Origin: Trichomonas vaginalis G3
Lineage: Eukaryota > Parabasalia > Trichomonadida > Trichomonadidae
DNA: 64,000 nt
Direction of reading: 5' to 3'
Assembly (NCBI RefSeq): GCF_026262505.1
Contig: NC_067205.1
Location: 2,108,001 to 2,172,000 of the forward strand
The position numbers were made by a program, and so were the translations under genes. Positions 9,536 through 19,586 of the stretch are shown here, piece by piece. Within the stretch, counting starts at the first letter, position 1. Each line of letters begins with the position of its first letter. The notes beneath the pieces were generated by a model. The model was not told the origin of the DNA. It searched no databases and saw nothing but the letters and a program-made list of their open reading frames with translations.

Positions 9536-9642
9536 GACATTCCATGATTTAAGTTAAGAAGCTTTAAAAAAAAAGCAAAAAAAATGTAATAAAATAAAAA
9601 AATTTTTAGTATCGATAATCTGAAATATGTTGTTTACTTAAA

Positions 9643-9868
9643 CCGCGAGCGAAGCGAGGGGCTTAGTTTCGTACAATCTTTTTTCGAATCTGTTCTTTTC
9701 GTCAGCCGCGAGCGAAGCGAGCGGCTTAGTTTCGTAATTTCGTACAATCTTTTTTCGAATCTGTTCTTTTCGTCAGCCGCGAGCGAAGCGAGTGGCTTAG
9801 TTTCGTAATTTCATACAATTATTTTTCGAATTTGTTCTTTTTGTCAACCGCGAGCGAAGCGAGTGGCT
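9643..9868 (+). repeat. GC-hairpin tandem repeat
   Basis: Four starts of CCGCGAGCGAAGCGAG(C/G/T)GGC at 9643, 9706, 9777 and 9848, spaced 63, 71 and 71 bp. Each start is an imperfect palindrome (GCGAGCGAAGCGAGC) in otherwise AT-rich DNA. The spacers carry a conserved TTTTTTCGAATCTGTTCTTT stretch. The rest of 9585-10086 holds no gene I can see. Confidence 0.85.
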
Positions 9869-10086
9869 TTTTATTTTTAAAAATTTTTTTTCTTTCTTAC
9901 TTTTTTTCCCTTACTTACAAATTTGATAGTAACTTACCAAATCTCTCTATCATATAATAATAAATTAATCCATTTTTTGTTTCAAATCTGACACTTTACA
10001 TTTCTGGCATGTAAACATGTCACTTTTCACTTCACCTCACTGGGCAAGTTTGTGCCCCCCTCATCAATTTCAAAGTATCGCTAAAA

Positions 10087-11529
10087 ATGTTTCTATTTAC
10101 ATCGGTATGCTTCATTTATGAGAATTTGACATTTTATCCCGGTAATTGGACTGCAACAGGTGTCAGCAGATACAACCGTACCATTAATTCCACTGGTAGA
10201 TTCAAAATGATTTTTGATCAACCTCAAATAGTCAATAATTTCAACGTCACACAAGCATATGCAGCATTTTACAATTCAACAGAAGTAAAATTTATCGGAT
10301 CAAACCATACTTATGTTTTATTTAATTTCGAAAATGAGTCAAATTTCCTATTTCACATGGATTTTCCACTTCCTGTTTCTCTTGAAACATATGTGAACGA
10401 AATAAACAATACCATAGTTAAATATAACATGACACGCCCATTAAATGTCACACAATTAAAAATTAATATCGATAAAACATATGAATCTTTACCAGATTAC
10501 TATCATTCCAGATTCTTTGTTCTAGACTTCATACAAGAAACAAACCAAACCCACGAATTCGCAATCAATCAATCTGTAGTCGGACATATAATCAGCGAAA
10601 ATCCAAATATAACAATATCGTTTGTTGGAAGTAGATTCAACATTATGAAGTATGCTATCGAAGGCAGGATCTTTGGTGTCGTCGCTGGCATTTCTGCAGT
10701 TTTTATTTCCTACGCGTGGTACTCATTGACCAGAAACTTTGTTACAGATGTTAACTTGCTTCAACTATCTATGCCATCCATAATTCTTAATGTCGGCTGT
10801 GATTTTGGCTACTCTTTACTAGTTTTAGAAATTGGATTAGCGAATTACGACTTCTTATCAGAATGTTTAGTTACATTTATATGTTTAATCATTGTTTACT
10901 TCACATTCCAGATGAGAATGATGGCTCTTTTGCTTAAATCCAATGGAACATTCGAGAATGGCTGGGAGACAGTTCATATTAAGTTCTTTACACAAGTCAC
11001 AGTTCTTATGTCAGTCTCTGCCTTTGCAGTTTCACTTGCATTCCACTTCCCAATGGTTACTTTACCTTACATTTATTCATATTTCATACCTCAGATCTAT
11101 TATTCGGCCAAACATATATCCTCGAAGAAGAAGGACAAGTGGTTCGTTATTCTATCTACAATTGGAAGGCTCATCCCACTTTGGTACTTCACTTTATATC
11201 CAAGTAATATAAATGGAGGAACTTCACTTCCAATTTGTGTCACTTTTACGATATATTCAGTTTTACAAGCTGTGATTGTTTTACTTCAGAATAAGTTTGG
11301 TGGCGCGTTCTTCCTTCCTAAGAGCTCAAGACCTAAGATATTCGATTACACCAGTGTTCACGTAGAGCCAGGAACAGAATGCTCCATTTGCATGACTGAA
11401 ATTCATGAAGGAGATGAAACAATGACAACTCCTTGCCAGCACTCGTTCCATAAGGAGTGTCTGTCCAGATGGATGGAAGAAAAGCTCGTTTGTCCAATGT
11501 GCAGAGCACAGTTGCCTCCAAATATTTAA
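10087..11529 (+). CDS. multi-pass membrane RING-H2 E3 ubiquitin ligase, Tul1-like
   Basis: 480 residues. A short hydrophobic N-terminus is followed by about 170 residues of N-glycosylation-rich luminal sequence (many NxT/S sites), then roughly seven hydrophobic segments between residues 195 and 410. A C-terminal RING-H2 finger starts at C432 (CSICMTEI, CQHSFHKEC, CPMC), a complete C3H2C3 zinc ligand set. This order of luminal domain, 7TM and RING matches Golgi/endosomal Tul1/DSC-type ligases, which ubiquitinate misplaced membrane proteins. The finger faces the cytosol. Start: the first ATG, downstream of TCA-rich sequence. The ligase call is firm; the Tul1 assignment rests on architecture. 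Confidence 0.8.
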   Translation: MFLFTSVCFIYENLTFYPGNWTATGVSRYNRTINSTGRFKMIFDQPQIVNNFNVTQAYAAFYNSTEVKFIGSNHTYVLFNFENESNFLFHMDFPLPVSLETYVNEINNTIVKYNMTRPLNVTQLKINIDKTYESLPDYYHSRFFVLDFIQETNQTHEFAINQSVVGHIISENPNITISFVGSRFNIMKYAIEGRIFGVVAGISAVFISYAWYSLTRNFVTDVNLLQLSMPSIILNVGCDFGYSLLVLEIGLANYDFLSECLVTFICLIIVYFTFQMRMMALLLKSNGTFENGWETVHIKFFTQVTVLMSVSAFAVSLAFHFPMVTLPYIYSYFIPQIYYSAKHISSKKKDKWFVILSTIGRLIPLWYFTLYPSNINGGTSLPICVTFTIYSVLQAVIVLLQNKFGGAFFLPKSSRPKIFDYTSVHVEPGTECSICMTEIHEGDETMTTPCQHSFHKECLSRWMEEKLVCPMCRAQLPPNI

Positions 11530-12083
11530 TCTGAATCATTATATAGTTGATTTTGTCAAACTCAATTTCATTTTGCTCGCGTTCTTACTCTCAAAAAAAT
11601 TGAGATTTTGCACACGAAAATTATGAATTAGAGTTTAATTTCATTGTTTTATAAATTGTTATTTTCTTTTTGCCAAACTATACACCATTTAATGCAACTG
11701 CAACATACCTGAGTAAGCTCTTTATGTGTTTGATTTCGTTACTCAATAATTTTCTTTAAGTATGTCACTTTTCAATACTCTCATGAGAAGAAAATGCTCT
11801 CAAGCGATCCAAGCTCGGATTTTTTTGAACAAATGGTAATTAAGTGAACAGTAAAATACTAAATACCTTCTGTATTATGAGAGTATTTTTGTTATGTAAA
11901 AAGATTATTGATAGCAAAGGGACAATTTGAGCAGAAATAGAAATATTTCTCGGTGATAATTTGACAGAAGTGTTTTGACTATGTTGGAAGAATCTGAATA
12001 AATTTGATTTGACAAGATGAATAGTATCGATAAAAATTTGAGCGTAAAAACAAATACATTTAACAACAAAACAAAAACAGAGT
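11530..12083. other. intergenic, convergent 3' flanks
   Basis: AT-rich region between two convergent genes. The minus-strand frame at 11905-12156 is an out-of-frame overlap with the GTPase 3' end and looks spurious. No RNA gene or repeat is recognised. Confidence 0.5.
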
Positions 12084-12605
12084 TCATGGGTGTGGAATTT
12101 GTCCCATGAGCCAATAAAAACCTTCTAAAACTCCTTTTCCGATTTTTGGATCGCAAGGTTGAATCTGATAGTTTAGGCCGCGATTATTTAATTCTAATTT
12201 CGCTTCTATTATATGTTTTACGTTATTAGGATCAGAGTCCCAAATTTTGTTGCAATAAATAAGAATTGGTAAGTGTCGAACATCTGGCCTTGCTAAGGAT
12301 TGAGTCATATACTGGAGAATCAAATCTAAATCATTGAGATTTAAACCATCAATAACAAAAATTATGCCCGAAGCTATAGAATAATATCTTGACCAATATG
12401 CTACATCTCTGCCTGATACATCCCAAATCTCTACGCGTTGGTCTTGGTACACGGCATTCGTAATTTGCACGCCTAATGTTGGATGTGAAACGCGAAATGC
12501 GCTATGTTCTATATATGATGCAATTGTAGTCTTGCCTGAATCGCATAGACCAAGAAATAACAAAGCATTAGAATGAGGTTTGCAACAACTATTGAAGCAA
12601 CCCAT
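12084..12605 (-). CDS. Arf/Arl-family small GTPase
   Basis: 173 residues, starting at the ATG at 12605. The start gives Met-Gly-Cys with more cysteines at residues 7-8 (MGCFNSCC), a classic N-myristoylation site beside palmitoylation candidates. The P-loop is GLCDSGKT (Arf family usually GLDNAGKT); switch I has HPTLGVQ; switch II is WDVSGRD where Arf proteins have WDxGGQ, so the catalytic Gln is Arg and hydrolysis may be slow. The base-recognition motif is NKIWD. It would act in membrane traffic or cilium/flagellum-related transport. The subfamily cannot be fixed from sequence alone. Confidence 0.85.
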   Translation of the reverse strand: MGCFNSCCKPHSNALLFLGLCDSGKTTIASYIEHSAFRVSHPTLGVQITNAVYQDQRVEIWDVSGRDVAYWSRYYSIASGIIFVIDGLNLNDLDLILQYMTQSLARPDVRHLPILIYCNKIWDSDPNNVKHIIEAKLELNNRGLNYQIQPCDPKIGKGVLEGFYWLMGQIPHP

Positions 12606-13484
12606 CAAATATATATTTTTGAATAAAAAAACGATTATCGCATAAAAAATTTTCTACAATTTTGTCAAATTCCTCAAATTTATGCTTCGAAATATGATTG
12701 AACGCAATCAGCTCATTGTATTTATCCGATTTTTATTCTCAATTTTTTCCTAACCGCTCCCAAGATTTTGTAAACTTTTTTATCAAGTTTTAAATACTTC
12801 TATTCACGCAAATAAATCTCGATACATATTTTTCAAATATTTCCACACAAAATAAATTTTGGTGATTTTCATATCATTTTGGGAGTATTATTCATTTTAA
12901 AAAGAATGCAGTTAATAATAACGAAATGATGCATACATTTGGCAATTTGTTTTATTTGGAAGTACTTCCTTTTTATGTAATTTCGTAATTTCTATAATTT
13001 ATCTTCCGACACATTAGTATATTAACCGAAATCAATGTAATAAAACAATGGAATCATTATAACATTAATAATTTTAATCGATATTGAATCAAATATTGAT
13101 TAAATTTAAAATTAATTAACTATATTAGAGAGCCTATCTAGTATATATTAGGTTGCTACTCAAAACATACAGAATTACTTTTTGTTTTCCATTGGCAAAA
13201 TTATTTATATTCATAATTTTAATGATTTCTAATAATAGTCATGTACAATAATCTTCCACAATCTGCATTTGTAATATACATCAGATTTTAATGATATATT
13301 TAAAGCATATACCTGGTTTACTTCAATTCAAATAAAAAATTTGAGCAATCGAATCATATACTGCTACTTGTAATTAAATGTCTGATTATGTATATATTTT
13401 TTGACGTAACTGCTCTAACTGTTAAAGTTTGATTACGTTCTTGTGAGATCATTATGAATTGTTAATATAGGGGTTGTGTCTTTA
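12606..13484. other. AT-rich intergenic region
   Basis: About 880 bp of AT-rich DNA with no supported ORF. Short poly-A/T runs and TATATA stretches are present. I see no RNA gene. It ends at the TA that flanks the small transposon. Confidence 0.5.
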
Positions 13485-13699
13485 AGGGTGCACTTACCAC
13501 TTTTTGACATGCTCTCACAGTATCAATATATCGTTATTGTGATTGCAAAAAAGTATAACATAAATATAAGGTACTAAGTATTGATTTAAAATAGCTTCTC
13601 CCCGAACAAAGTTAATGACTTTTTACCTTAGAAAATTTGAATAAAAAACTAGAATGTCAAAATAATTGAGAGGATGTCAGAAAGTGGTAAGTGCACCCT
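13485..13699. mobile_element. 215-bp MITE with TA flanks (mariner-like)
   Basis: The ends are inverted copies: AGGGTGCACTTACCACTTTT on the left and the reverse complement of nearly the same sequence on the right (about 27 bp, one mismatch). TA dinucleotides flank both ends (13483-13484, 13700-13701), as expected for Tc1/mariner insertion. The inside is noncoding. Its right terminus reads ATGTCAGAAAGTGG and opens in frame into the gene downstream. A related single terminus lies at about 41532-41559. Confidence 0.8.
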
Positions 13700-13730
13700 T
13701 AATTCCCCTAAATTAGAAAAAAATTTTTCA

Positions 13731-15086
13731 ATGCATTTTCTTCTTTTTATGACCTACAAGAAAACATTCCACTTAAATGAGCCTGATTCAGTTTCAGTTA
13801 TGCCTCCTTTTGGCGCTGTAAGTGGAGCTTCTTTTAATATTACTCTTCTTAACCATTCCACAAATTCATTTTTTGTAGGTCTCATGAATCACACGAAATA
13901 TGCCGCAAATTGGAATTTTTCCTTTGATTACAAAAGTTTGTGCACAATTTCTTCAAATACATTAACGCTATATAGTCAAGTAATTAATAATTCCAACGAA
14001 AAAACATGGACGAAAACGATTTCGGAAGCAGGAACATATGCTCCTATAGTAGTGGCATGTCAGACAAATAATATTGATACCTACGTCTACGCAGAATTTT
14101 ATAATATTAAAACATTTCTCGACACATCATTTGGGCATTGTTATATTTTTGCTTTTGTATATGGGTGTGTCACTGTTTTGCTATTTGGTATCATTATTTT
14201 TGCAATTAATTGTAATCATAACGTTAAATTGAAGATTCATATAATATTGATATCTACATGTGTTCTATCTTTCCTTAACTTATGCGTTGATACAGCAATT
14301 AAAGTATATCTTGATAAATTTGGATTTGCTCCCATATTATTCAAAGCAATCAACTTAACTTTATCAGCGCTGTTTATTACCAACCTGAATGTATCAACAT
14401 TTATGATTGCAGCTGGCTGGAGTATTGACACAAATTATTATAATGTTTGGAGATTAGTTTTTGTTATACTTCTCTCACCTTTTACGCACTCATTTGTGTA
14501 CTATAGACAATTCTATGGTGTTAACGAGTTCATTGTACTTCCATTTTTCATCCAATTTCTCGCTCTTTACTTAGTTTTTTGGTTGATTATACAACAATTA
14601 CATTCAAACGAGATAAAGCTTATGTCATATGAATTTTTGATCGAAACCCTAGGATATAAACCATCATCAACAATAGTTTCCAAAAAAATAATCCGTTCGT
14701 ATGCTTTTCTCATTCTAGTCATGCTTTTCATGATATTCAAAATGTCTTCTATTGTTGTGTTTTACTTTGTGCATGTTTCGGACTGGATTTCTTCCTTGAT
14801 TTATTTTATTTTAGATCATGGCTTTTTGACTGCTTTGATTTTCTTATCGATTCCTTACAATACTTCATTAAAAGTATTCAAGATGTTCTTTGATGATAAA
14901 TATGCTTATCAAGATTGCGAAAGAAAATTCTTGGATCCAATGAAATTTGTAGATGCTCCATTAAGAGACTGGAATGAGCATGAAGAAATCTTACTCATTC
15001 CACCTATCTTGCAGAAACTCCTTTACACTGCAACTGATTTTGAGATACAACAAAATGACGAGCCATTGCTTGTTTCTAATATATAA
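13731..15086 (+). CDS. seven-transmembrane protein with luminal beta-rich domain, GOST/GPR180-like
   Basis: 451 residues from the ATG at 13731. The frame is open back to an ATG at 13674, but that ATG lies in the MITE terminus. Residues 20-135 form a glycosylation-rich extracellular or luminal domain. About seven hydrophobic helices follow between residues 145 and 385, then a polar cytoplasmic tail of about 65 residues. A luminal beta domain followed by 7TM resembles the GOST family (GPR107/TMEM87/GPR180), which acts in Golgi traffic; the match is by architecture only. A divergent GPCR is the alternative. The MITE just upstream may affect transcription. Confidence 0.6.
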   Translation: MHFLLFMTYKKTFHLNEPDSVSVMPPFGAVSGASFNITLLNHSTNSFFVGLMNHTKYAANWNFSFDYKSLCTISSNTLTLYSQVINNSNEKTWTKTISEAGTYAPIVVACQTNNIDTYVYAEFYNIKTFLDTSFGHCYIFAFVYGCVTVLLFGIIIFAINCNHNVKLKIHIILISTCVLSFLNLCVDTAIKVYLDKFGFAPILFKAINLTLSALFITNLNVSTFMIAAGWSIDTNYYNVWRLVFVILLSPFTHSFVYYRQFYGVNEFIVLPFFIQFLALYLVFWLIIQQLHSNEIKLMSYEFLIETLGYKPSSTIVSKKIIRSYAFLILVMLFMIFKMSSIVVFYFVHVSDWISSLIYFILDHGFLTALIFLSIPYNTSLKVFKMFFDDKYAYQDCERKFLDPMKFVDAPLRDWNEHEEILLIPPILQKLLYTATDFEIQQNDEPLLVSNI

Positions 15087-15233
15087 TATCTTTCTCTGTT
15101 TGTAATAAATTATTATTTATATGCTTAAACTATAGTTTTTCATGATTTTGGTAAAAAATATAAACAAATAGCAAAAAAATTGCTTATTTTAATAACAATA
15201 CACACAAACAAATACGATTTATAAAACAACATT

Positions 15234-15962
15234 TCATTTTTTCTTTGCCTTTCTTCTCTTTTTCAAGTTCATTTCTTCCATTTCCTTTCCAGCCTGATGA
15301 GATTGCAAAGCTAGCATTAGTTCTTGAGTTAAAGCAGGATCTACATTGGAAATGGCCTTTAGTTCTAATCGTGCATTTTTTTCACCGGGACCGAGGTCCG
15401 ATTTAAGTATTGCGTCGCTAATAACTAATGGATCGCCAGAATCGATTGGCAAATTAATAAATATTGATTTTGGAGAAACTGATTTAGCTAATTTTTCTAA
15501 AAGCGGGACGTTCGGAACATTATTTCCGAATGTAAGAATATGTAAATCTGCTGATTCTTTTTTACACTTTTGAGCGATGATTTGTGAATTATTTTCGTTA
15601 ATATCATTAGGACCTCCGACAAAGCATAAAATACTTTTGGAACATTTATGCTCAATGAAATGAAATGCTATAAGCGCTTGTTTAATGGATGTTTCTAATC
15701 TGAGATTGCCGCCGCATGAAATTTGAGAAATAACTGGTAAAATTTTCGATGATGAAGAAACAAGGGAAACTCTTATTCCGAATTCCTTTGATCCTGCCGT
15801 ATAAACAGCCACTTGAGAATTAGAATTTAAGGAAAAAATATATGTTGCAAGTTGATTCACAGCTTTCCTTTGAGCTTCTATTCTAGTTGGAAAAAAATCT
15901 CCGTTTATCGAAGTACTAGAGTTATCTATAATCATTACAATGGACCTAGGATCGCTAGACAT
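15234..15962 (-). CDS. RPN10: 26S proteasome non-ATPase subunit Rpn10 (PSMD4)
   Basis: 242 residues from the ATG at 15962 (MSSDPRS); a longer frame upstream has only TTG. A von Willebrand A domain fills residues about 1-185: IDNSSTSINGDFFPTR matches the Rpn10 start (DNS..R.GD..PTR), and SCGGNLRLETSIKQAL matches the following IGGE-type segment. After it, VDPALTQELMLALQSHQ resembles one ubiquitin-interacting motif (canonical core: acidic, then ALxLS); its acidic cluster is weak. The C-terminus is Lys-rich (KKRRKAKKK). The protein tethers proteasome lid and base and captures ubiquitin chains. At 242 residues it is near yeast Rpn10 in length. Confidence 0.85.
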   Translation of the reverse strand: MSSDPRSIVMIIDNSSTSINGDFFPTRIEAQRKAVNQLATYIFSLNSNSQVAVYTAGSKEFGIRVSLVSSSSKILPVISQISCGGNLRLETSIKQALIAFHFIEHKCSKSILCFVGGPNDINENNSQIIAQKCKKESADLHILTFGNNVPNVPLLEKLAKSVSPKSIFINLPIDSGDPLVISDAILKSDLGPGEKNARLELKAISNVDPALTQELMLALQSHQAGKEMEEMNLKKRRKAKKK

Positions 15963-16558
15963 ATTTTTAATATTTGAAAAGGGGGAACAACAATTCAATG
16001 AAAATCCAACGTCACAAGATTTTATTCGGCCAAATGAGTCATATTCGATTTCAGATGGGAAAAGGACTTAAGAAGACACATAACAATCATTGATGCAAGG
16101 AAATAGGAAGATTACCTCTCTCTAAATCATGATTTGCAAATCTTTAAATATCTTTTAGAAATTATTTCCTTTATAGTTAAAAACGCATTGCACGGTAATA
16201 ATTAATTTGAAGTTGTGTATTCGATTATTTTAAATTTATCGTAGTGCCATATAAATATAAACTATTCCGATTAATATCAATTATAGAATTTTAATATATT
16301 GGCTGCATATCATAAGTTGTCATACACGTTAGTAGCTAGAGATTTGAGTATTAGCATATTCAACAATGGAAACAAATCTCTGTCTCTGAATTTGAAATTT
16401 TTACACAAATAAAATTTCTACTACCACTTTTCTGCATAAAATCTAAATCCTATTCGTAGTGAAGCGGTCAATAGACGATCTTAAATTTTATTGAAATTTG
16501 AATTGAAATAAAATTTATAGGGTCCGAGTCAGGTTTTTAAAGGGACTCTGTAAAATCT
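15963..16558. other. divergent intergenic region
   Basis: AT-rich DNA between divergent genes. No ORF or RNA gene is recognised. GTGAAGCGGTC near 16458 and GGGTCCGAGTCAGG near 16519 are the only GC-richer patches. Confidence 0.45.
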
Positions 16559-19315
16559 ATGCAACAGGAAGCACTTTCAAATGATATGAAAGGGAAATCT
16601 GGACAAAGAAAAGGGCTTCCATTAACCGCATCTGAACCAAATAATGATAAAAGTTCAACCAAAAAAGCTGAAAAAATAGAAAAAAATAATACACCTAGCT
16701 CTGACTCTGACCAGCCTACTCATGGAACAAAAACCAATGTATCAGCCCATAAATCTCATTCCAAAAATAATAGATCCCATTCTCCTCCCGCAATATCAAA
16801 AGTCAAATATAAAGAGGAAAAAGCTGATGAATCTCAAACTTCCAAGAAATGCAACGATAGAAAGTCAACAGATGATGCATCATCTTCAATTAATTATTTA
16901 GATTCGAATTCAAAACAAAATAAAAGTCGACGTGAAAAGCCTCTGAGAATACAATCTTCACCACAAATTGGAGAAATTTCTAAAAGTCAAATCCAATATT
17001 CAAGACTTCGTAATTTTAGTTATGATTTTAGTGATTCTGAGTCTTCTGTTGCTGAAGTCATACCACCTTCTCCCAAAAACGCTCGTATTAGAGAAAATAG
17101 CAGTAGTGAATTGATTAAACTCTCAAAGAAAAATCAAAAATTTGATATAAGTGATTCTGAACCTCTTAATGCAATGCGAGATTCACTTTGTTCACCTGAT
17201 ACTAAATCCAAAGCCAGTGATCTCGATACTCCATCACCAAAACCAGAAGAATCTAAAAATCAAATTTCTTTAGCGGCGGCTTCCAGAGAAAAATATCAAA
17301 ATCAAGACTCTAAAAAGACGAAGTTTGCTAATAAGCCAACTCAATCGCTAAATTCAAAAGTCGATATGAGCGATTCTGATACATCTGTCGCTGTTTTCAT
17401 TCCTCCATCAAAAATGCAACGGCCTAATACTGTTTACCTTGATAAAACTCCATCTTCCATCAAAATTTCGAAGAATGAGGACAGTGATCTAGATACTTCT
17501 GTTGCTGAGCAGAATCCTCCATCCATAACTCAAAGGTCTAGGTCGCTGATAGGAGAAAAGCCAACGAATGCTGATTTAAACAAGAGCGATTTATCTGATT
17601 TAGATACATCAGTAGCAGAACAGATTCCAGCATCAAAGATGCAAAGGCCGAAGACAACAGTGTTCAGTCAACCTCCAATTCTTAGCAAATACGGAAAATA
17701 CAACGATAGTGACTCGGATACTTCAGTTGCTGAACAAATTCCTCCATCAAAAATGCAAAGACCGAAAACAACAACATTTGAGAAGGCTCCTGTTTCAATT
17801 AGCAACAAAAAAGTCATTATAAGTGATTCTGATACTTCATTTACTGAGAAAAAGCCTCAAACGGCGCAATCTCGTGCTCCTACAAAGAGTAATATTGTTG
17901 ATTCGAGCGATTCTGACTCTGTTGCCATTCAAATTCCTGCATCAAAAATGAAAAGACCGAAAACAACAACATTTGAGAAGGCTCCTGTTTCAATTAGCAA
18001 CAAAAAAGTCATTATAAGTGATTCTGATACTTCATTTACTGAGAAAAAGCCTCAAACGGCGCAATCTCGTGCTCCTGCAAAGAGTAATATTGTTGATTCG
18101 AGCGATTCTGACTCTGTTGCCATTCAAATTCCTGCATCAAAAATGAAAAGACCGCAAACAACATATTATGCGAAATCTCCAATCAATATAAACAATAAGA
18201 ATAGTTTCACAAGTGATTCGGATACATCTGTTGCTGAACAAATCCCTCCTTCTCAGATTCAAAAGACAAACAATAAAAAAGAAACTTCTGAATACTCTGA
18301 TACATCTGTGGCCGTGCAAATACCTTCTTCAAAGATGTCCAGACCAAAGACATTGGTTATTCCTCATCCTCCAGTTAAATTGAAAAAAGAGAAAAATGGA
18401 AACAGCGAATCCGACTCAGAAGATCGAAATCCTCCTAAGAAGACAAAGCCTGCTCCAAATGTAGCCAACAGAAAGCAGATTATGTCTGTCCAATTCCCTC
18501 AAAATCACTCTTTTAACTGGAGTGACTCAGATTCATCTGTTGCAGAGGTTATTCCTCCTGACGAACTCAGGGCAGAGAAGATCGCTTATTTAAAGGCTCA
18601 TCCTGAGGCTAATTTCGAAATTTCACCGTCATCTCAAATTTCTGAATGGAGTTCATATGACAAGTTGAAGTCTTTGGACACCAGTGAACACGATTCATCT
18701 AAAAAAGAGACGCTGCACCAAAAATTCCAAAAAGTTGACTTAGACGTGAAAAAATCCTCTAAAAAGATCGAAAAGAGCGAATCAGAGCCTTCATTACCTG
18801 CTCAATCATCAATTAGACCCTCTAAATCAGAGGTAAGTGACTCCTCTTCTGTTGCAATCAGAATTCTTCCAAGTCCGACTGAATTTGAGTCAAAACCAGA
18901 CACTGAGCCATCGAAGTTATCAAATGGTGCTTTACCTGATGAAACCAAAAATTCATCTAATTCTTATGTTTCAGACAATGATCATTCATATAACTCAGCT
19001 TCCTCATTGATTGAGAACAAGGTGACAAAGAAGAAATCTCAGAAAAGAAAGGAATCAAGTAGCAATAATTCATCTGATGGTAAAGATAAGAAGAAAGCAA
19101 AAGAAGAACCTAAATCCACTGAACAAAAAGAATCTTCTTCGCCAAATTCAAAAGGAAATCCAAAAGACTCCCCTAAAAACAAAGAAAAAGCGAAGAAAGA
19201 AGAAAGTGATAGTGAATACTACAGCTACTCTTACAATTACTACAGCTATTATTCGTCCAGTGACACTTCGACGACAAAGGAAGAAAAAAGTAAGAAATCT
19301 TCAAAGAAAAAGTAA
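16559..19315 (+). CDS. Ser-rich repetitive low-complexity protein
   Basis: 918 residues, almost wholly disordered: Ser, Lys, Asp, Pro and Thr dominate. A motif of the form S-D-S-D-T-S-V-A-E-Q-I-P-P-S-K-M-Q-R-P recurs at least ten times between residues 155 and 670, with the acidic serines in casein-kinase-2-like context. Two 65-residue units (from about residue 402) are near-identical in tandem. The C-terminus has Lys-rich segments and a Tyr/Ser stretch (YYSYSYNYYSYYSSS). No catalytic domain or membrane segment is seen. A nuclear scaffold, SR-like or phosphoprotein role is possible but unproven. Confidence 0.7.
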   Translation: MQQEALSNDMKGKSGQRKGLPLTASEPNNDKSSTKKAEKIEKNNTPSSDSDQPTHGTKTNVSAHKSHSKNNRSHSPPAISKVKYKEEKADESQTSKKCNDRKSTDDASSSINYLDSNSKQNKSRREKPLRIQSSPQIGEISKSQIQYSRLRNFSYDFSDSESSVAEVIPPSPKNARIRENSSSELIKLSKKNQKFDISDSEPLNAMRDSLCSPDTKSKASDLDTPSPKPEESKNQISLAAASREKYQNQDSKKTKFANKPTQSLNSKVDMSDSDTSVAVFIPPSKMQRPNTVYLDKTPSSIKISKNEDSDLDTSVAEQNPPSITQRSRSLIGEKPTNADLNKSDLSDLDTSVAEQIPASKMQRPKTTVFSQPPILSKYGKYNDSDSDTSVAEQIPPSKMQRPKTTTFEKAPVSISNKKVIISDSDTSFTEKKPQTAQSRAPTKSNIVDSSDSDSVAIQIPASKMKRPKTTTFEKAPVSISNKKVIISDSDTSFTEKKPQTAQSRAPAKSNIVDSSDSDSVAIQIPASKMKRPQTTYYAKSPININNKNSFTSDSDTSVAEQIPPSQIQKTNNKKETSEYSDTSVAVQIPSSKMSRPKTLVIPHPPVKLKKEKNGNSESDSEDRNPPKKTKPAPNVANRKQIMSVQFPQNHSFNWSDSDSSVAEVIPPDELRAEKIAYLKAHPEANFEISPSSQISEWSSYDKLKSLDTSEHDSSKKETLHQKFQKVDLDVKKSSKKIEKSESEPSLPAQSSIRPSKSEVSDSSSVAIRILPSPTEFESKPDTEPSKLSNGALPDETKNSSNSYVSDNDHSYNSASSLIENKVTKKKSQKRKESSSNNSSDGKDKKKAKEEPKSTEQKESSSPNSKGNPKDSPKNKEKAKKEESDSEYYSYSYNYYSYYSSSDTSTTKEEKSKKSSKKK
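17761..18150 (+). repeat. 195-bp in-frame tandem duplication
   Basis: Two units starting at 17761 and 17956 (ACCGAAAACAACAACATTTG), differing by only a few bases. 195 bp is 65 codons, so the frame is kept. This is a recent expansion inside the repetitive gene. Confidence 0.9.
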
Positions 19316-19586
19316 AATCTATCAAAGGAATTCTTATCAACTAAATCAGATGAAACTGCATAGATTGGAATTGGAAAAATTATTTTAATTAATTATCCAT
19401 TTGTTTGTTTAAATTAAAAATATATTACATATAGTTTTGTGTTATTTAAAAACTCCCAAAAACAATCATTTTTATTCTAAAATAAATAAAAATTTCAAAC
19501 AAAATTGGTTAAATCGTCTGGGAATGCAGGCGATGGGCATACCCAGCATATTAATGGCTTTTCTCCGCATATCTCTCGTAACGTAT

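Larger units (their letters stand above)
6818..9584 (-). mobile_element. Mutator-like element (MULE) with long terminal inverted repeats
   Basis: About 2.77 kb, bounded by inverted sequences that start with a T-run, GC, T-run and AAAGCTTCTTAACTTAAATC. The inverted arms include tandem copies of a 121-bp unit (four on the left, three on the right) and about 170 bp of unique sequence next to the gene. One intact transposase lies inside. No clear 8-11 bp target duplication is visible: AGTATTCAATTG lies to the left and TGTAATAAAATA to the right. Both arms share nearly identical sequence, which suggests recent activity. Confidence 0.9.

Noticed and set aside
6756-10060. Possible inverted flanks of the MULE region (CTGGGCAAATTTG at 6800 reversed and CTGGGCAAGTTTG at 10040)
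   Set aside because: The match is short and breaks down after about 20 bases. It may be chance or a scattered repeat, and is not enough to define a larger element.
11905-12156. 83-codon minus-strand ORF
   Set aside because: It overlaps the GTPase in another frame, has AT-driven composition and no motif.
13674-13730. Start of the 7TM protein at 13674
   Set aside because: This ATG lies in the MITE terminus, and the related gene at 41567 has GTG at that position. The ATG at 13731 is a more natural start, although use of 13674 cannot be excluded.
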